A stretch of 64,000 nucleotides of DNA from Solimonas soli DSM 21787 (lineage in GTDB: Bacteria > Pseudomonadota > Gammaproteobacteria > Nevskiales > Nevskiaceae), in NCBI RefSeq assembly GCF_000474945.1, contig NZ_AXDW01000011.1:62001-126000 (forward strand), written 5' to 3'. The notes under the pieces were generated by a model, which saw only the letters and a list, made by a program, of their open reading frames with translations, did no database searches and was not told the DNA's origin. Shown here piece after piece: positions 1 through 9,477 of this stretch; the stretch's first letter is position 1, and each line of letters begins with the position of its first letter. The position numbers and the translations under genes are program-made.

Positions 1-2
1 TC

Positions 3-968
3 TCGGAAACGGTCTGCGACCCGAAGCATCCGGAGCAGCTGCCGACGCTGCAGGTCGACGAACCGACCATGAGCATGATCTTCGAGGTCAACAAGTCGCC
101 GTTCGCGGGCAAGGAAGGCAAGTTCGTCACCTCGCGCCAGATCGGTGACCGCCTGCAGCGCGAGCTGCGCACCAATGTCGCGCTGCGCGTCGAGCCGGGC
201 GAATCGCCGGACCAGTTCCGCGTCTCCGGCCGCGGCCTGCTGCACCTCGGCATCCTGCTCGAGAACATGCGCCGCGAAGGCTATGAAATCGCCGTCGCGC
301 GGCCGCAGGTCATCGTCAAGGAAATCGACGGCGAGCTGTGCGAGCCCTATGAAACGCTGGTCGCCGACGTCGAGGAAGCCAATCAGGGCGGCGTCATCCA
401 GGGCCTCGCCGAACGCGGCGGCAAGATGCAGAACATGGTGCCGGACGGCAAGGGCCGCGTGCGTCTCGAATACATCGTGCCGTCGCGCGGCCTGATCGGC
501 TTCCAGACGCAGTTCATGACGATGACCTCGGGCACCGGCCTCTTGTTCCACAACTTCGACCACTTCGGCCCGAAGACCGAGTCGACCGACATCGGCCAGC
601 GCCACAACGGCGTGATGATCTCCAACGACCAGGGCAAGGTGCCGGCCTACGCGCTGTTCAACCTGCAGGAGCGCGGCAAGATGATCTCCTCGCCGGGCGA
701 CGAGGTCTACGAGGGCCAGATCGTCGGCATCCACGCCCGCGACAACGACCTCGTCGTCAACGTGCTGCGCGAGAAGAAGCTGACCAACATGCGCGCCTCG
801 GGCTCGGACGAGAACGTCATCCTCACGCCGCCGGTGCGCTTCTCGCTCGAGCAGGCGCTGGAATTCATCAACGACGACGAGCTGGTCGAGCTGACGCCGA
901 CGTCGATTCGTGTACGCAAGAAGTTCCTCAAGGAGCACGAGCGCAAGCGTGCGGATCGCGCGGACTGA
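3..968 (+). CDS. typA: GTP-binding protein TypA/BipA, C-terminal part (5' end outside the window)
   Basis: TypA/BipA is a ribosome-associated translational GTPase of the EF-G family, used under stress and at low temperature. The reading frame is open from base 3 and the window holds the last 321 codons of a protein usually a little over 600 residues long, so the G domain is missing here. What is visible is the EF-G-like domain III/V portion (GRGLLHLGILLENMRREGYE; VPSRGLIGFQTQF) and the TypA-specific C-terminal domain with the motif SSPGDEVYEGQIVG and the basic tail KKFLKEHERKR. The internal ATG at base 69 is not a start. The last 54 bp recur downstream at 1084-1137. Identification is secure. 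Confidence 0.95.
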   Translation, partial: SETVCDPKHPEQLPTLQVDEPTMSMIFEVNKSPFAGKEGKFVTSRQIGDRLQRELRTNVALRVEPGESPDQFRVSGRGLLHLGILLENMRREGYEIAVARPQVIVKEIDGELCEPYETLVADVEEANQGGVIQGLAERGGKMQNMVPDGKGRVRLEYIVPSRGLIGFQTQFMTMTSGTGLLFHNFDHFGPKTESTDIGQRHNGVMISNDQGKVPAYALFNLQERGKMISSPGDEVYEGQIVGIHARDNDLVVNVLREKKLTNMRASGSDENVILTPPVRFSLEQALEFINDDELVELTPTSIRVRKKFLKEHERKRADRAD

Positions 969-1012
969 CGAATGCCATCCTTGGCGCGACTTCAACGCTC
1001 GATCTGACCACG

Positions 1013-1034
1013 GCCCGGCCATCCATGGCCGGGC
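1013..1034. repeat. Perfect inverted repeat in the spacer after typA
   Basis: GCCCGGCCAT and its complement ATGGCCGGGC are separated by two bases. It lies between the true typA stop and the duplicated tail. There is no T-run, so it is not an obvious terminator; a REP-type palindrome is the best guess. Confidence 0.6.
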
Positions 1035-1044
1035 GCTCGCCGGA

Positions 1045-1068
1045 CGGAATGCCATTCAAGGCATTCCG
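1045..1068. repeat. Second hairpin in the spacer after typA
   Basis: CGGAATGCC and GGCATTCCG form a 9-bp stem around a six-base loop (attcaa), ten bases after the preceding palindrome. Two closely spaced palindromes fit a REP-like doublet. Confidence 0.55.
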
Positions 1069-1140
1069 CTTTCTCCGGCTCGCCGCAAGAAGTTCCTCAA
1101 GGAACACGAGCGCAAGCGCGCCGAGCGCGCCGATTGATGA

Positions 1141-1173
1141 AAAGGGCGTGCTCCGGCACGCCCTTTTTGTTTG
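1141..1173 (+). terminator. Rho-independent terminator after typA
   Basis: AAAAGGGCGTGC and GCACGCCCTTTTT form a 12-bp stem with loop tccg, followed by a T-rich run. It starts three bases after the stop of the duplicated typA tail, which is the normal place for a typA terminator. Confidence 0.9.
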
Positions 1174-1220
1174 TGCGCACGCTGCCGTCCGGCGGCTGAG
1201 GGCAACAATGCTGTTGGCTA

Positions 1221-1248
1221 CGCAACAGCGCGCCGACAATCTGCTGCG
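1221..1248. promoter_or_regulatory. Candidate enhancer (UAS) site 1, upstream of the sigma-54 activator gene
   Basis: CGCAACAG-N12-CTGCTGCG. The same half-sites with the same 12-bp spacer occur upstream of the receptor gene (3727) and the flavoprotein gene (9345). I see no -24/-12 promoter between this site and the regulator start at 1371, so here it may serve autoregulation. Further CAACA/TGTTG half-sites lie just upstream (1203-1228). Confidence 0.55.
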
Positions 1249-1370
1249 AACGCAGATTCCGAAGGGAAAACGGACTAAGAATAGCGTCCGGACTTATTTC
1301 CTTTGTCTAAGCGCCGGTGTTTAGAGTCGATTCACCATCAGCCAGCCTTAGGTCAGCCAGAGGTCCCGAC

Positions 1371-2486
<1,116 letters not shown>

Positions 2487-2531
2487 ACTGAACGGCCACC
2501 TCCTTCCCAAACAACCGCGGTTGGCAAAGCG

Positions 2532-3578
2532 ATGAGTCAGGATGACACCGTGCCAGCGTCGATCGACAAGATCTGGTACACGAGCGCGCCCGTGCCGACG
2601 CCGCTCGGCCTCGCCTCGCAGCTCGGCTGGTTCCTCGACGAGTTCCGTGGCGACGGCATCGGCGTCTATACGCTGCGCGAGGGCCGCGACGACGGCCTGC
2701 ATCGCTCGCACTACGATCATTCGCTCGAGCATTCGTTCCGCCAGGGCGGCAGCGCGCCGGCGATGTGGGCACGCGCCGAAGGACGACGCACGCGCGTCAT
2801 CGGTCTCAACTGGATCGACGAATTCCAGGCCATCATCGCGCTGCCGCACAGCGGCATCCGCAAGCTGCGCGATCTCAAGGGGCGACGCCTCGCGCTGCCG
2901 CGCCGCCGCGGCCTCGAAGTCGACCACGAGCGTGCCGCCGCGCTGCGCGGCTCGCTCGTCGCGCTCGAGATCGCCGGCCTCACGCAGGCCGACGTCGCCT
3001 GGCTCGACATCGTGCTCGACCGCCCGCAGCTCGCGCGGCCCACGCACCGCATTCTCAACAACCGCCACCCGCTGCTCGCCAACGCGCTGCGCGAATGTCG
3101 CGCCGACGCCGTGTACGTCAAGGGCCCGCAGGGCGCGCAGCTCGTCGCCGAGCTCGGCGCGACCGTGCTGCTCGACATCCGCGCGCATCCCGATCCGTTC
3201 GTGCGTGCGAATCACGGCGCGCCGCGACCGCTGACCGTCGACCAGCACCTGCTCGACGCGCGGCCCGATATCGTCGAGCGCTTCCTGCGCCGTGTCGTCG
3301 ACGCCGGTGAATGGGCCGAGGCGCATCCCGCCGAGACGCTCGCCTATGTCGCACGCGAGACGCACGCCGACGAGCGCTGGGTCAGAGCGGCGTATGGCGA
3401 CGACCTGCACCGCCACCAGCACACCAACCTCGACGAGCAGGCGATCACCGCGCTCGCGGCCTACCAGCGCTTCCTCTATCTGCACGGCTTCCTGCCGGGC
3501 GACTTCGACCTGCGCGCGTGGATCGCGACCGAGCCGCTGCAGGCCATCCTGCGCGAACGCACCGCACGCGCGGCCTGA
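2532..3578 (+). CDS. Cytoplasmic DszB/SsuA-fold protein (desulfinase-like, catalytic Cys replaced by Ala)
   Basis: A 348-residue protein of the sulfonate-binding-protein fold, starting 45 bp after the activator stop. It has no signal peptide or lipobox, so it should stay in the cytoplasm, unlike a transport receptor. By recall alignment it matches 2-hydroxybiphenyl-2-sulfinate desulfinase DszB: YTSAPVP (16-22) aligns with YSNCPVP around DszB Cys27, and His60 and Arg70 align with DszB His60 and Arg70 with the same 10-residue spacing. The C-terminal part (LVAELGATVLLDI; WAEAHPAETLAYVA) follows the DszB pattern as well. The nucleophilic Cys is Ala19 here, so ordinary desulfinase chemistry is doubtful. 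Possible roles are a ligand-sensing partner of the activator, an altered C-S lyase, or a binding protein. Usual databases would call it an ABC substrate-binding protein. Confidence 0.75.
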   Translation: MSQDDTVPASIDKIWYTSAPVPTPLGLASQLGWFLDEFRGDGIGVYTLREGRDDGLHRSHYDHSLEHSFRQGGSAPAMWARAEGRRTRVIGLNWIDEFQAIIALPHSGIRKLRDLKGRRLALPRRRGLEVDHERAAALRGSLVALEIAGLTQADVAWLDIVLDRPQLARPTHRILNNRHPLLANALRECRADAVYVKGPQGAQLVAELGATVLLDIRAHPDPFVRANHGAPRPLTVDQHLLDARPDIVERFLRRVVDAGEWAEAHPAETLAYVARETHADERWVRAAYGDDLHRHQHTNLDEQAITALAAYQRFLYLHGFLPGDFDLRAWIATEPLQAILRERTARAA

Positions 3579-3726
3579 ATCGGCTGCGCTGGCTGCGCCG
3601 GCGAACCCGCTTCTCCATATTGCCCGCCCGAGTGCGGGCCTCTTTGCGTGCACGCGCGCCGATTGCCGGCCGCAGCGTCTCGCCAGCTCGCCGCTTCGGA
3701 CTGACGGGAATGCGGGCTGATTGGGA

Positions 3727-3754
3727 TGTAGCAGCTCGCGCGCAGGATGCTGCA
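3727..3754. promoter_or_regulatory. Candidate enhancer (UAS) site 2, upstream of the TonB receptor gene
   Basis: TGTAGCAG-N12-ATGCTGCA, sharing the core GyAGCA and TGCTGC and the 12-bp spacer with the sites at 1221 and 9345. Its centre lies about 170 bp upstream of the -24 element at 3913, a normal enhancer distance for sigma-54 activators. Confidence 0.5.
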
Positions 3755-3803
3755 TTCTCCACATCTCCATCTCCGCCTGAAATTAAAAATTTCGAGATTC
3801 TCC

Positions 3804-3824
3804 TGGGGATGACCTTATTCCCCA
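3804..3824. promoter_or_regulatory. Inverted repeat between the UAS and the sigma-54 promoter of the receptor gene
   Basis: TGGGGA-N9-TCCCCA in an AT-rich stretch about 90 bp upstream of the -24 box. It could be a binding site for a second regulator. I found no partner copy elsewhere in the window. Confidence 0.3.
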
Positions 3825-3912
3825 AGGTGAATCGCGAACTAAACTCATACGAAACATAAGGATGTGAGCCATATAAATAGATATTTGCTTGTTCCGAAAA
3901 AAACGGCTCCCG

Positions 3913-3928
3913 TGGCATATCGATTGCA
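3913..3928 (+). promoter_or_regulatory. Sigma-54 (-24/-12) promoter for the TonB receptor operon
   Basis: TGGCATA-N4-TTGCA agrees with the consensus TGGCACG-N4-TTGCW, including the invariant GG and GC at the right spacing. It predicts a transcript start near 3939, downstream of the leftmost possible ATG (3889) of the receptor frame. Confidence 0.8.
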
Positions 3929-3969
3929 ATTTGGCTGGCTCCTTCATGTTCATGCCTGGGAGCATTTCA

Positions 3970-6570
3970 GTGGGGTCCAGTGATCAGCAGTTCGATGCAA
4001 GCGGTTTGGCGGTTTCCGATTCACGCCCCGGACGCACGCGGCAGGCCGTGCAGGCTGCGCTGCTGCTGACGTCCATGCTGCCCCTGTCCGCGATCGGGGC
4101 CGGGCAGCCGGAGCCCGGCGCGCCGGGCAGCGAGGCCCTCGTCGCGAGCAATGCCGAGGCGGCCGCTGAAGCGGGCGCGGCCACCGCCGACGATGCCACT
4201 GCCGCCGATGCGCCGGATGCGGCGGCGATCGCCGCCGCCGACGCTGCGCAGATCGAAACCGTCCTCGTGCGCACGCGCAACCGCGCCGAACAGCAGCAGG
4301 ACGTGCCGGTGCCGATCTCGGCGATCTCCGGCAAGGAGCTCGAACGCGACTTCGCCGTCAATCTCGGCGACTTCGCGCGGCGCGCGACCAATGTGCAGGC
4401 GGCCGAGCTGAATTCGCGGCGCTCGAGCATCTCGATCCGCGGCGTCGGCAAGAACGTCACCGGCGAGGAATTCGAATCGCCGATCGGCGTCATCGTCGAC
4501 GACGTGTTCCAGCCGTACGTCGGCTCGTCGTGGACCGACTATGCCGATCTCGAATCGATCGAGGTCGATCGCGGCCCGCAGGGCACGCTGCTCGGCAAGA
4601 ACACCACGCTGGGCGTGCTCAACATCCGCAGCCGCCTGCCGAGCTTCGCGTCGGACTACGGCCTCGACTTCACTTACGGCAGCCGCAAGAACGGCAAGAT
4701 CCGCGGCTTCGGCACCGGCGCCGTCGTCGACGGCCTGCTGGCGTACCGCGCGTCGTTCTTCGTCGACACCGGCGAAGGCAGCATCGAAAACGTCAACGAG
4801 AACCGCTCGACCTGGTACGACCGCAATCGCGCCGGCGGACGCCTGCAATTCCTGCTGACGCCGACCGACGATCTGACGGCGCGCGTCATCGTCGCGCGCA
4901 GCCGCGCGCGCGAGAACATCAACGCCAGCCCGGTCGTCGCCGACCCGACGACCTATCTCGACGGCACCGCGCGCAGCGGCGCGACGTTCACGAGCCGCCT
5001 CGCGCGCGACTGGTTCGGCGGCGGCTACACGCCGCTGTTCGAGAAGTTCAAGATCGACGTCGACTACGTGACGCCGTCGATCGATGAGCAGAACTCGGCG
5101 TCCGCGGAAATCACCTGGAAGATCGGTGAGCACACCGAACTGACGTCGATCACCGCTTACGTCGACAATCTGTTCGTCGCCGACAACGATTTCGACCTGA
5201 CCCCGTTCGACATCCGCCGCGGCGGCGGCGCCCGCACCGACCAGCAGGCGAAGTCGGAGGAACTGCGCCTGTCGTCGACGATCGGCGATAGCGTCGACTA
5301 TCAGATCGGCACCTATCTTCTGCACAACCGCTACAACTACGAGTCGCGCACCTATCTCGGCGAGGACGCCGGCGCGTTCTACGCGACCAATCCGCAGTAC
5401 GCGACGCTCAACGCCGACGCCGCCGGCCGCGAGCTGCTGCGCCTGTCGCTCGACAACTGGGGCGTCAACAATCTGCGCCGCCCGGTGACGGACAGCTACG
5501 CGATTTTTGGCCAGGCGAACTGGCATCTCACCGAGCGCGCGACGCTGACCGCCGGCGTGCGCGAGACCTGGGAAAAGAAGTCGAACACATGGGAGTTCGT
5601 AACGCTGAAGCCGGGCGCCGACCTGACGGCGGTGGCCGCCGCGAACGGCGCCAGCGCCGCGCAACTCGCCGCGGCGCAGGCGATCCGCACGGGGCAGGCC
5701 GGCAGCTCGGTGAAATACGGTCCGCAGCGCTCCGAAACGGACAGCAGCTCGTCGACGTCGGCGCTGCTGTCGCCGAGCTACAAGCTAACGGAAAACACTC
5801 TGCTCTATCTGTCGATCGCGCGCGGCGTGAAGTCGGGAGCGGTGAGCTGGAATAGCAACGACGGTTCCGAGGACATCGTCAAGCCGGAAGTCGCCTACGA
5901 CGGCGAGCTCGGCATCAAGAGCACGCTGTTCGATCGCCGGGTGCTGTTCGACCTGAATCTCTACCGCACCGAGATCCACGACTTCCAGACGACGCTCGTC
6001 ATCCCCGACGCGACGTCGAGCAGCGGAACGCGCCAGACGCTGGGCAACGCCAAGCGCGTGACCTTGACCGGCGTCGAGCTCGACGGCCAGTGGGCGCCGG
6101 TGCGCTACCTCACGGTGCGTCTCGGCGGTGCCTACAACCTCGCCGAGTACGCGAGCTTCGACAACTCGCCGTGCAACACCGACATCGCCGCGACCGTGCC
6201 GGCGACCTGCGATTATTCGGGCAAGACGCTGCCGGCCGCGCCGAAGTGGTCGGCGAGCCTCGGCATCGATTACCAGAGCGCGGTCGCCGGCAAGGCGATC
6301 GTGCACGCCGGTGTCAACGACGCCTACGCCAGTCGCCAGAACGCCAGCCTCAGCCTCGACGAGTACGGCTGGCAGAGCTCGCGGCAGCTGATCGACGCCA
6401 CCATCGGCATCGGCACGATCGACGAGAAATACGACATCAGCCTGCTCGCCAAGAACCTGCTCGACAAGGTCTACGCGGTCGATTCCTCGGGCTTCTCGTC
6501 GACGTCCGGCGTGACCTACCGCTGGGCCGATCGCCGCTTCGTCGGCGTGAACCTGAGCGCGAAGTTCTAG
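3970..6570 (+). CDS. TonB-dependent outer-membrane receptor (SftP-like by context)
   Basis: A beta-barrel receptor that would take up a scarce substrate across the outer membrane using TonB energy. From GTG 3970 it has 866 residues: a basic leader and hydrophobic signal segment (RQAVQAALLLTSMLPLSAIG), an Ala/Asp-rich linker of about 50 residues, a TonB-box-like ETVLVRTRN, a plug domain (ISIRGVGKN; DVFQPYVGS; RGPQGTLLGKNT) and a barrel ending in the aromatic FVGVNLSAKF. I chose GTG 3970 because GGGAG precedes it by seven bases and it lies after the predicted transcript start; ATG 3889 lies upstream of the promoter, and ATG 3946 and 3952 would leave almost no leader. It is followed within 14 bp by the ABC permease, which suggests one import route, comparable to sftP with the ats genes of Pseudomonas putida. 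Substrate is inferred, not seen. Confidence 0.9.
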   Translation: MGSSDQQFDASGLAVSDSRPGRTRQAVQAALLLTSMLPLSAIGAGQPEPGAPGSEALVASNAEAAAEAGAATADDATAADAPDAAAIAAADAAQIETVLVRTRNRAEQQQDVPVPISAISGKELERDFAVNLGDFARRATNVQAAELNSRRSSISIRGVGKNVTGEEFESPIGVIVDDVFQPYVGSSWTDYADLESIEVDRGPQGTLLGKNTTLGVLNIRSRLPSFASDYGLDFTYGSRKNGKIRGFGTGAVVDGLLAYRASFFVDTGEGSIENVNENRSTWYDRNRAGGRLQFLLTPTDDLTARVIVARSRARENINASPVVADPTTYLDGTARSGATFTSRLARDWFGGGYTPLFEKFKIDVDYVTPSIDEQNSASAEITWKIGEHTELTSITAYVDNLFVADNDFDLTPFDIRRGGGARTDQQAKSEELRLSSTIGDSVDYQIGTYLLHNRYNYESRTYLGEDAGAFYATNPQYATLNADAAGRELLRLSLDNWGVNNLRRPVTDSYAIFGQANWHLTERATLTAGVRETWEKKSNTWEFVTLKPGADLTAVAAANGASAAQLAAAQAIRTGQAGSSVKYGPQRSETDSSSSTSALLSPSYKLTENTLLYLSIARGVKSGAVSWNSNDGSEDIVKPEVAYDGELGIKSTLFDRRVLFDLNLYRTEIHDFQTTLVIPDATSSSGTRQTLGNAKRVTLTGVELDGQWAPVRYLTVRLGGAYNLAEYASFDNSPCNTDIAATVPATCDYSGKTLPAAPKWSASLGIDYQSAVAGKAIVHAGVNDAYASRQNASLSLDEYGWQSSRQLIDATIGIGTIDEKYDISLLAKNLLDKVYAVDSSGFSSTSGVTYRWADRRFVGVNLSAKF

Positions 6571-6583
6571 CGGAGACGTGACG

Positions 6584-8224
6584 ATGGCCAAGCAAATCCA
6601 GGCCGCGCTTTCCGTCGCCGGCACGGTTGGCGGCACCGTCGGCGCGCCGCCACGCCGCGTCCATGCGCAGGCCTTCGTCGCCGCGCTGCCGCGACGTCTG
6701 GCCGCGGCGGCGCAGTATCTGTCGCTGCCGCTCTGCGTGCTGCTGCTGTGGTGGCGGGCGAGTGCGCACGCGTGGCTGCCGGCCAACATTCTGCCGGGCC
6801 CGCAGACGGTGTTCGAGGCTTTCCTCAGCCTGCTCGCCGACGGCGAGCTGGCGGCGCAGCTCGGCGTCAGCCTGTGGCGCGTCGTCAAGGGTGCCACCGT
6901 CGGCATCGCCCTCGGCCTCACGCTCGGCGTCGCGCTCGGCGCCTCAAAGCGCGCCGAGCGCTGGCTGGGGCCGAGCTTCCGCACGCTGGCGCAGATTCCG
7001 TCGATCGTGCTGATCCCCCTGTTCATGATGCTGCTCGGCATCGACGACAGCCTCAAGCTGTTCATCATGGCCAAGGCCTGCGTGATCCCGCTGACGCTGG
7101 TCGTGTCCGAGGGCATACGCGCGATTCCGCACGCGCACATCGAACTCGCGCAGGCGCTGCGCCTGCGGCGCGGCACCTATCTGCGCCGCGTCGTGCTGCC
7201 GGGGGCGCTGCCGGCGGTGTTCACCGGCCTGCGCCAGGGCGTCGCGCACGTCTGGGTCGCGCTGGTGTCGGTCGAACTGCTGGCCTCGGCCGACGGCATC
7301 GGCTACCTGATGACCTGGAGCCGGCAGATCTTCCAGCTCGACATCGTGCTCGTCTGCATCGCCGTCATCGGCGCGACGGGGTTCACGCTCGATCTGCTGA
7401 TGCGCGGACTCGAAGCGCTGGTGCAGCCCGGCACGCGCCGCGGCAGCGCGAGCGCGGCCGGTGCGCCGGCAAAGATGCAGTGGCAGGGCTGCGCGCTGCC
7501 CGCCGCGCTGCTGTTCCTGTGGTGGCTGGCGACGCGCGAGCACTGGGTCAGCCCGTTGGTTCTGGTGCCGTTCGGGCAGCTGCTCGACGCGCTGCTCGAC
7601 CACGACGTTCGCGCGAGCCTTGTCGGCGGCGTGCTGTCGACGTTCGGCCGCCTGCTGGTCGGTGCTTCGGCCGGCATCGTCGTCGGCCTCGTGCTCGGCG
7701 CGGCGATGGGACTGTCGAAGCATGCCGAGCGCATCATCGGCCCGAGCTTCCACGGCTTCCGCCAGGTGGCGATCCTCGCCTGGGTGCCGCTGCTGACGGC
7801 GTGGTTCGGCACCGGCGATCTGTGCAAGCTCGTGTTCATCGCCATCGCCGCCGCCAAGCCGATGGTCATGGGCGCCTACGAGGGCACGCGGCACGCGCCG
7901 CATCAGTTCATCGAAGTCGGCCGCGTCGTCGGCCTGTCGCGCTGGCGGCGGCTGACGCGCATCTACCTGCCGGCGGCCTTGCCGAGCATCGTCACCGGCC
8001 TGCAGCTCTCGCTGATCTTCGCGTGGTTCGCGGCGATCGGCGCCGAGTACGTCATCGGCGTGATTTCCGGCGGCATCGGCTCGGTCGTCATCGCCGCGCA
8101 GGAACAGTTCCGCACCGATGTCGTGCTGCTCGGCGTCACGCTGATCTCGCTGATCGGCATCGCGATGAACCGCCTGCTGCGCCGCGGCCAGCGCCGGCTG
8201 TTCCGCTGGCAGAGCGCCGGCTGA
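6584..8224 (+). CDS. Double-length ABC permease, AtsB-like (two fused BPD domains)
   Basis: An inner-membrane ABC importer permease of 546 residues made of two tandem binding-protein-dependent permease domains, each with about six membrane segments. Both halves carry the EAA-type coupling loop: EGIRAIPHAHIELAQALRL with LPGALPAVFTGL in the first, and EGTRHAPHQFIEVGRVVGL with LPAALPSIVTGL in the second. Most SsuC/TauC permeases have one such domain and dimerise. The double form is known from AtsB in Pseudomonas sulfate-ester uptake clusters. ATG 6584 is preserved by GGAG at 6572; GTG 6578 in the same frame is less likely. It lies directly after the receptor gene and before the binding-protein gene; the ATPase is encoded much further on, at 14241. 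Confidence 0.9.
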   Translation: MAKQIQAALSVAGTVGGTVGAPPRRVHAQAFVAALPRRLAAAAQYLSLPLCVLLLWWRASAHAWLPANILPGPQTVFEAFLSLLADGELAAQLGVSLWRVVKGATVGIALGLTLGVALGASKRAERWLGPSFRTLAQIPSIVLIPLFMMLLGIDDSLKLFIMAKACVIPLTLVVSEGIRAIPHAHIELAQALRLRRGTYLRRVVLPGALPAVFTGLRQGVAHVWVALVSVELLASADGIGYLMTWSRQIFQLDIVLVCIAVIGATGFTLDLLMRGLEALVQPGTRRGSASAAGAPAKMQWQGCALPAALLFLWWLATREHWVSPLVLVPFGQLLDALLDHDVRASLVGGVLSTFGRLLVGASAGIVVGLVLGAAMGLSKHAERIIGPSFHGFRQVAILAWVPLLTAWFGTGDLCKLVFIAIAAAKPMVMGAYEGTRHAPHQFIEVGRVVGLSRWRRLTRIYLPAALPSIVTGLQLSLIFAWFAAIGAEYVIGVISGGIGSVVIAAQEQFRTDVVLLGVTLISLIGIAMNRLLRRGQRRLFRWQSAG

Positions 8225-8249
8225 TTCCACTTTCCCCAGGGTCCACATC

Positions 8250-9335
8250 ATGCGCAATCTCATCCGCCCGTTCCTCGTCGCCGCCGCCGCCCTGCTGCTG
8301 CCGCTGGCCGTGCAGGCTGAACCGCAGCCGCAAACCATCCGCTTCGGCGAAGTGGGCGGCTCCAACGTCAAGAGCGAAGGCGGCAAGCCGCAGGGCACCG
8401 GGCTCGTAGCGCTCGCCGAGTATCTGCATCTGTTCGAGAAGGAGTTCGGGCCGAACGGACCGAAGATCGAGGAGGTGTTCTTCTCCGGCACCGGGCCGGC
8501 GCAGAACGAAGCGCTCGCGCAGGGCGCGATCGATTTCGGCACGTACGGCGGCGTGCCCAACGTCATCGGCCTCGCCAACCGCATCCCGGCGCACATCGTT
8601 GCCACGCGGCGCTCGAGCGGCACCGGCAACTACTATCTCGGCGTGCGCGCCGATTCGCCATACCGCACGCTCGCCGATCTGAAAGGCAAGCGCATCGCCG
8701 TGCAGAAGGGCACCAATCCGCATCAAACGCTGGTGCTGCTGATCGAGTCGAACGGCCTGCGCGACGACGATTTCAAGATCACCAACCTGCAGGGCAACGA
8801 GGCCGTCGTCGCGCTCAACGCCGGCGCCGTCGATGCGGTGTTCGGCGGCGTCAATCTGCTGATCCTGCGTGATCGCCAGCAGCTGCGGCTGGTCGGCGGC
8901 ACGCGCGACTTCCAGCAGGCGCCGAGCCAGAGCGGCGTGCTCGTCGCCGATGCGTTCGCGTCGAAATATCCGGATACCGTCGCCCGCGTCGTCAAGGTGC
9001 TGACCGACGTTTCGCACTGGGCGTCCGAGGAGTCGCACCGCGAGGCGCTGCTGCAATTTCTCGCGGCGCGCAGCATCGGCTACCAGTACGTCAAGGAAGA
9101 CTACGAGGGCTCGCTGCGCGAGCGCTTCAATCCGCTGCTCGACGAAAGCTCGGTCGCTGCCTATGTAGAGATCGTCAAGTTCGCCGTTTCGCACCAGCTG
9201 ATCCGCAAGGCGCCGGACGAGGCGACCGTGCGCAGCTGGTTCGCGCCGCAATACCAGCAGGCGGCCCTGCAGCAGCTGCAGCTCGCCGACTACTGGCCGA
9301 AGAGCGGCGCCTTGCTGCAGGTCGCCAAGCGCTGA
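8250..9335 (+). CDS. Periplasmic sulfonate/sulfate-ester binding protein (SsuA/AtsR family)
   Basis: The solute receptor of the ABC importer, 361 residues. A clear Sec signal peptide (residues 1-22, MRNLIRPFLVAAAALLLPLAVQA) precedes the mature protein, which begins TIRFGEVGG. NMT1/SsuA-type features follow: ALAQGAIDFGTYGGVPNVIGLAN, LADLKGKRIAVQKGTNPHQTL and NLQGNEAVVALNAGAVDAVFGG. It is 25 bp from the permease gene, so the two are one operon. The ligand is probably a sulfonate or sulfate ester; the fold alone does not decide which. It is a normal exported protein, in contrast with the signal-less relative at 2532. Confidence 0.9.
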   Translation: MRNLIRPFLVAAAALLLPLAVQAEPQPQTIRFGEVGGSNVKSEGGKPQGTGLVALAEYLHLFEKEFGPNGPKIEEVFFSGTGPAQNEALAQGAIDFGTYGGVPNVIGLANRIPAHIVATRRSSGTGNYYLGVRADSPYRTLADLKGKRIAVQKGTNPHQTLVLLIESNGLRDDDFKITNLQGNEAVVALNAGAVDAVFGGVNLLILRDRQQLRLVGGTRDFQQAPSQSGVLVADAFASKYPDTVARVVKVLTDVSHWASEESHREALLQFLAARSIGYQYVKEDYEGSLRERFNPLLDESSVAAYVEIVKFAVSHQLIRKAPDEATVRSWFAPQYQQAALQQLQLADYWPKSGALLQVAKR

Positions 9336-9344
9336 TGGTCTGAA

Positions 9345-9372
9345 CGCAGCAATCCGCCGCACGGCTGTTGCG
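9345..9372. promoter_or_regulatory. Candidate enhancer (UAS) site 3, upstream of the flavoprotein gene
   Basis: CGCAGCAA-N12-CTGTTGCG. Spacing and half-sites equal those at 1221 and 3727. It lies about 120 bp upstream of the -24 box at 9478, with an IHF-like site between them, which is the usual layout of a sigma-54 promoter. Confidence 0.6.
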
Positions 9373-9425
9373 ATCCGCTCAGCAAGGCCGGCCGGCATAT
9401 TCGAAGAGCAAAATGGAAGTCATCG

Positions 9426-9438
9426 CAAGTGATTGATA
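9426..9438 (-). promoter_or_regulatory. IHF-like site between enhancer and sigma-54 promoter
   Basis: CAAGTGATTGATA matches the reverse of the IHF consensus WATCAANNNNTTR at every defined position and lies in the most AT-rich part of the intergenic region. Its position between UAS and -24 box fits a DNA-bending role. Confidence 0.55.
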
Positions 9439-9477
9439 TAAAAATGAAAAAAGTCTTTTCGTTGCGGCCGCCGGGAA

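Larger units (their letters stand above)
915..1137 (+). repeat. 54-bp direct repeat of the typA 3' end (915-968 and 1084-1137) flanking a hairpin spacer
   Basis: The final 18 codons of typA including the stop are repeated 169 bp downstream with six mismatches. Both copies read KKFLKEHERKRA-x-RAD-stop, and the second begins within non-coding sequence, so it is a gene-end remnant. The 115-bp spacer carries two inverted repeats. Base differences include synonymous and conservative changes, so the second copy looks like a diverged typA tail rather than a fresh duplication. Confidence 0.85.

Noticed and set aside
2512-2523. Palindrome CAACCGCGGTTG between the activator and the DszB-like gene
   Set aside because: Perfect but short and without a second copy; not enough to call an operator.
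3889-3945. Earlier start for the TonB receptor
   Set aside because: It lies upstream of the -24/-12 promoter and gives an unlikely leader before the signal peptide.
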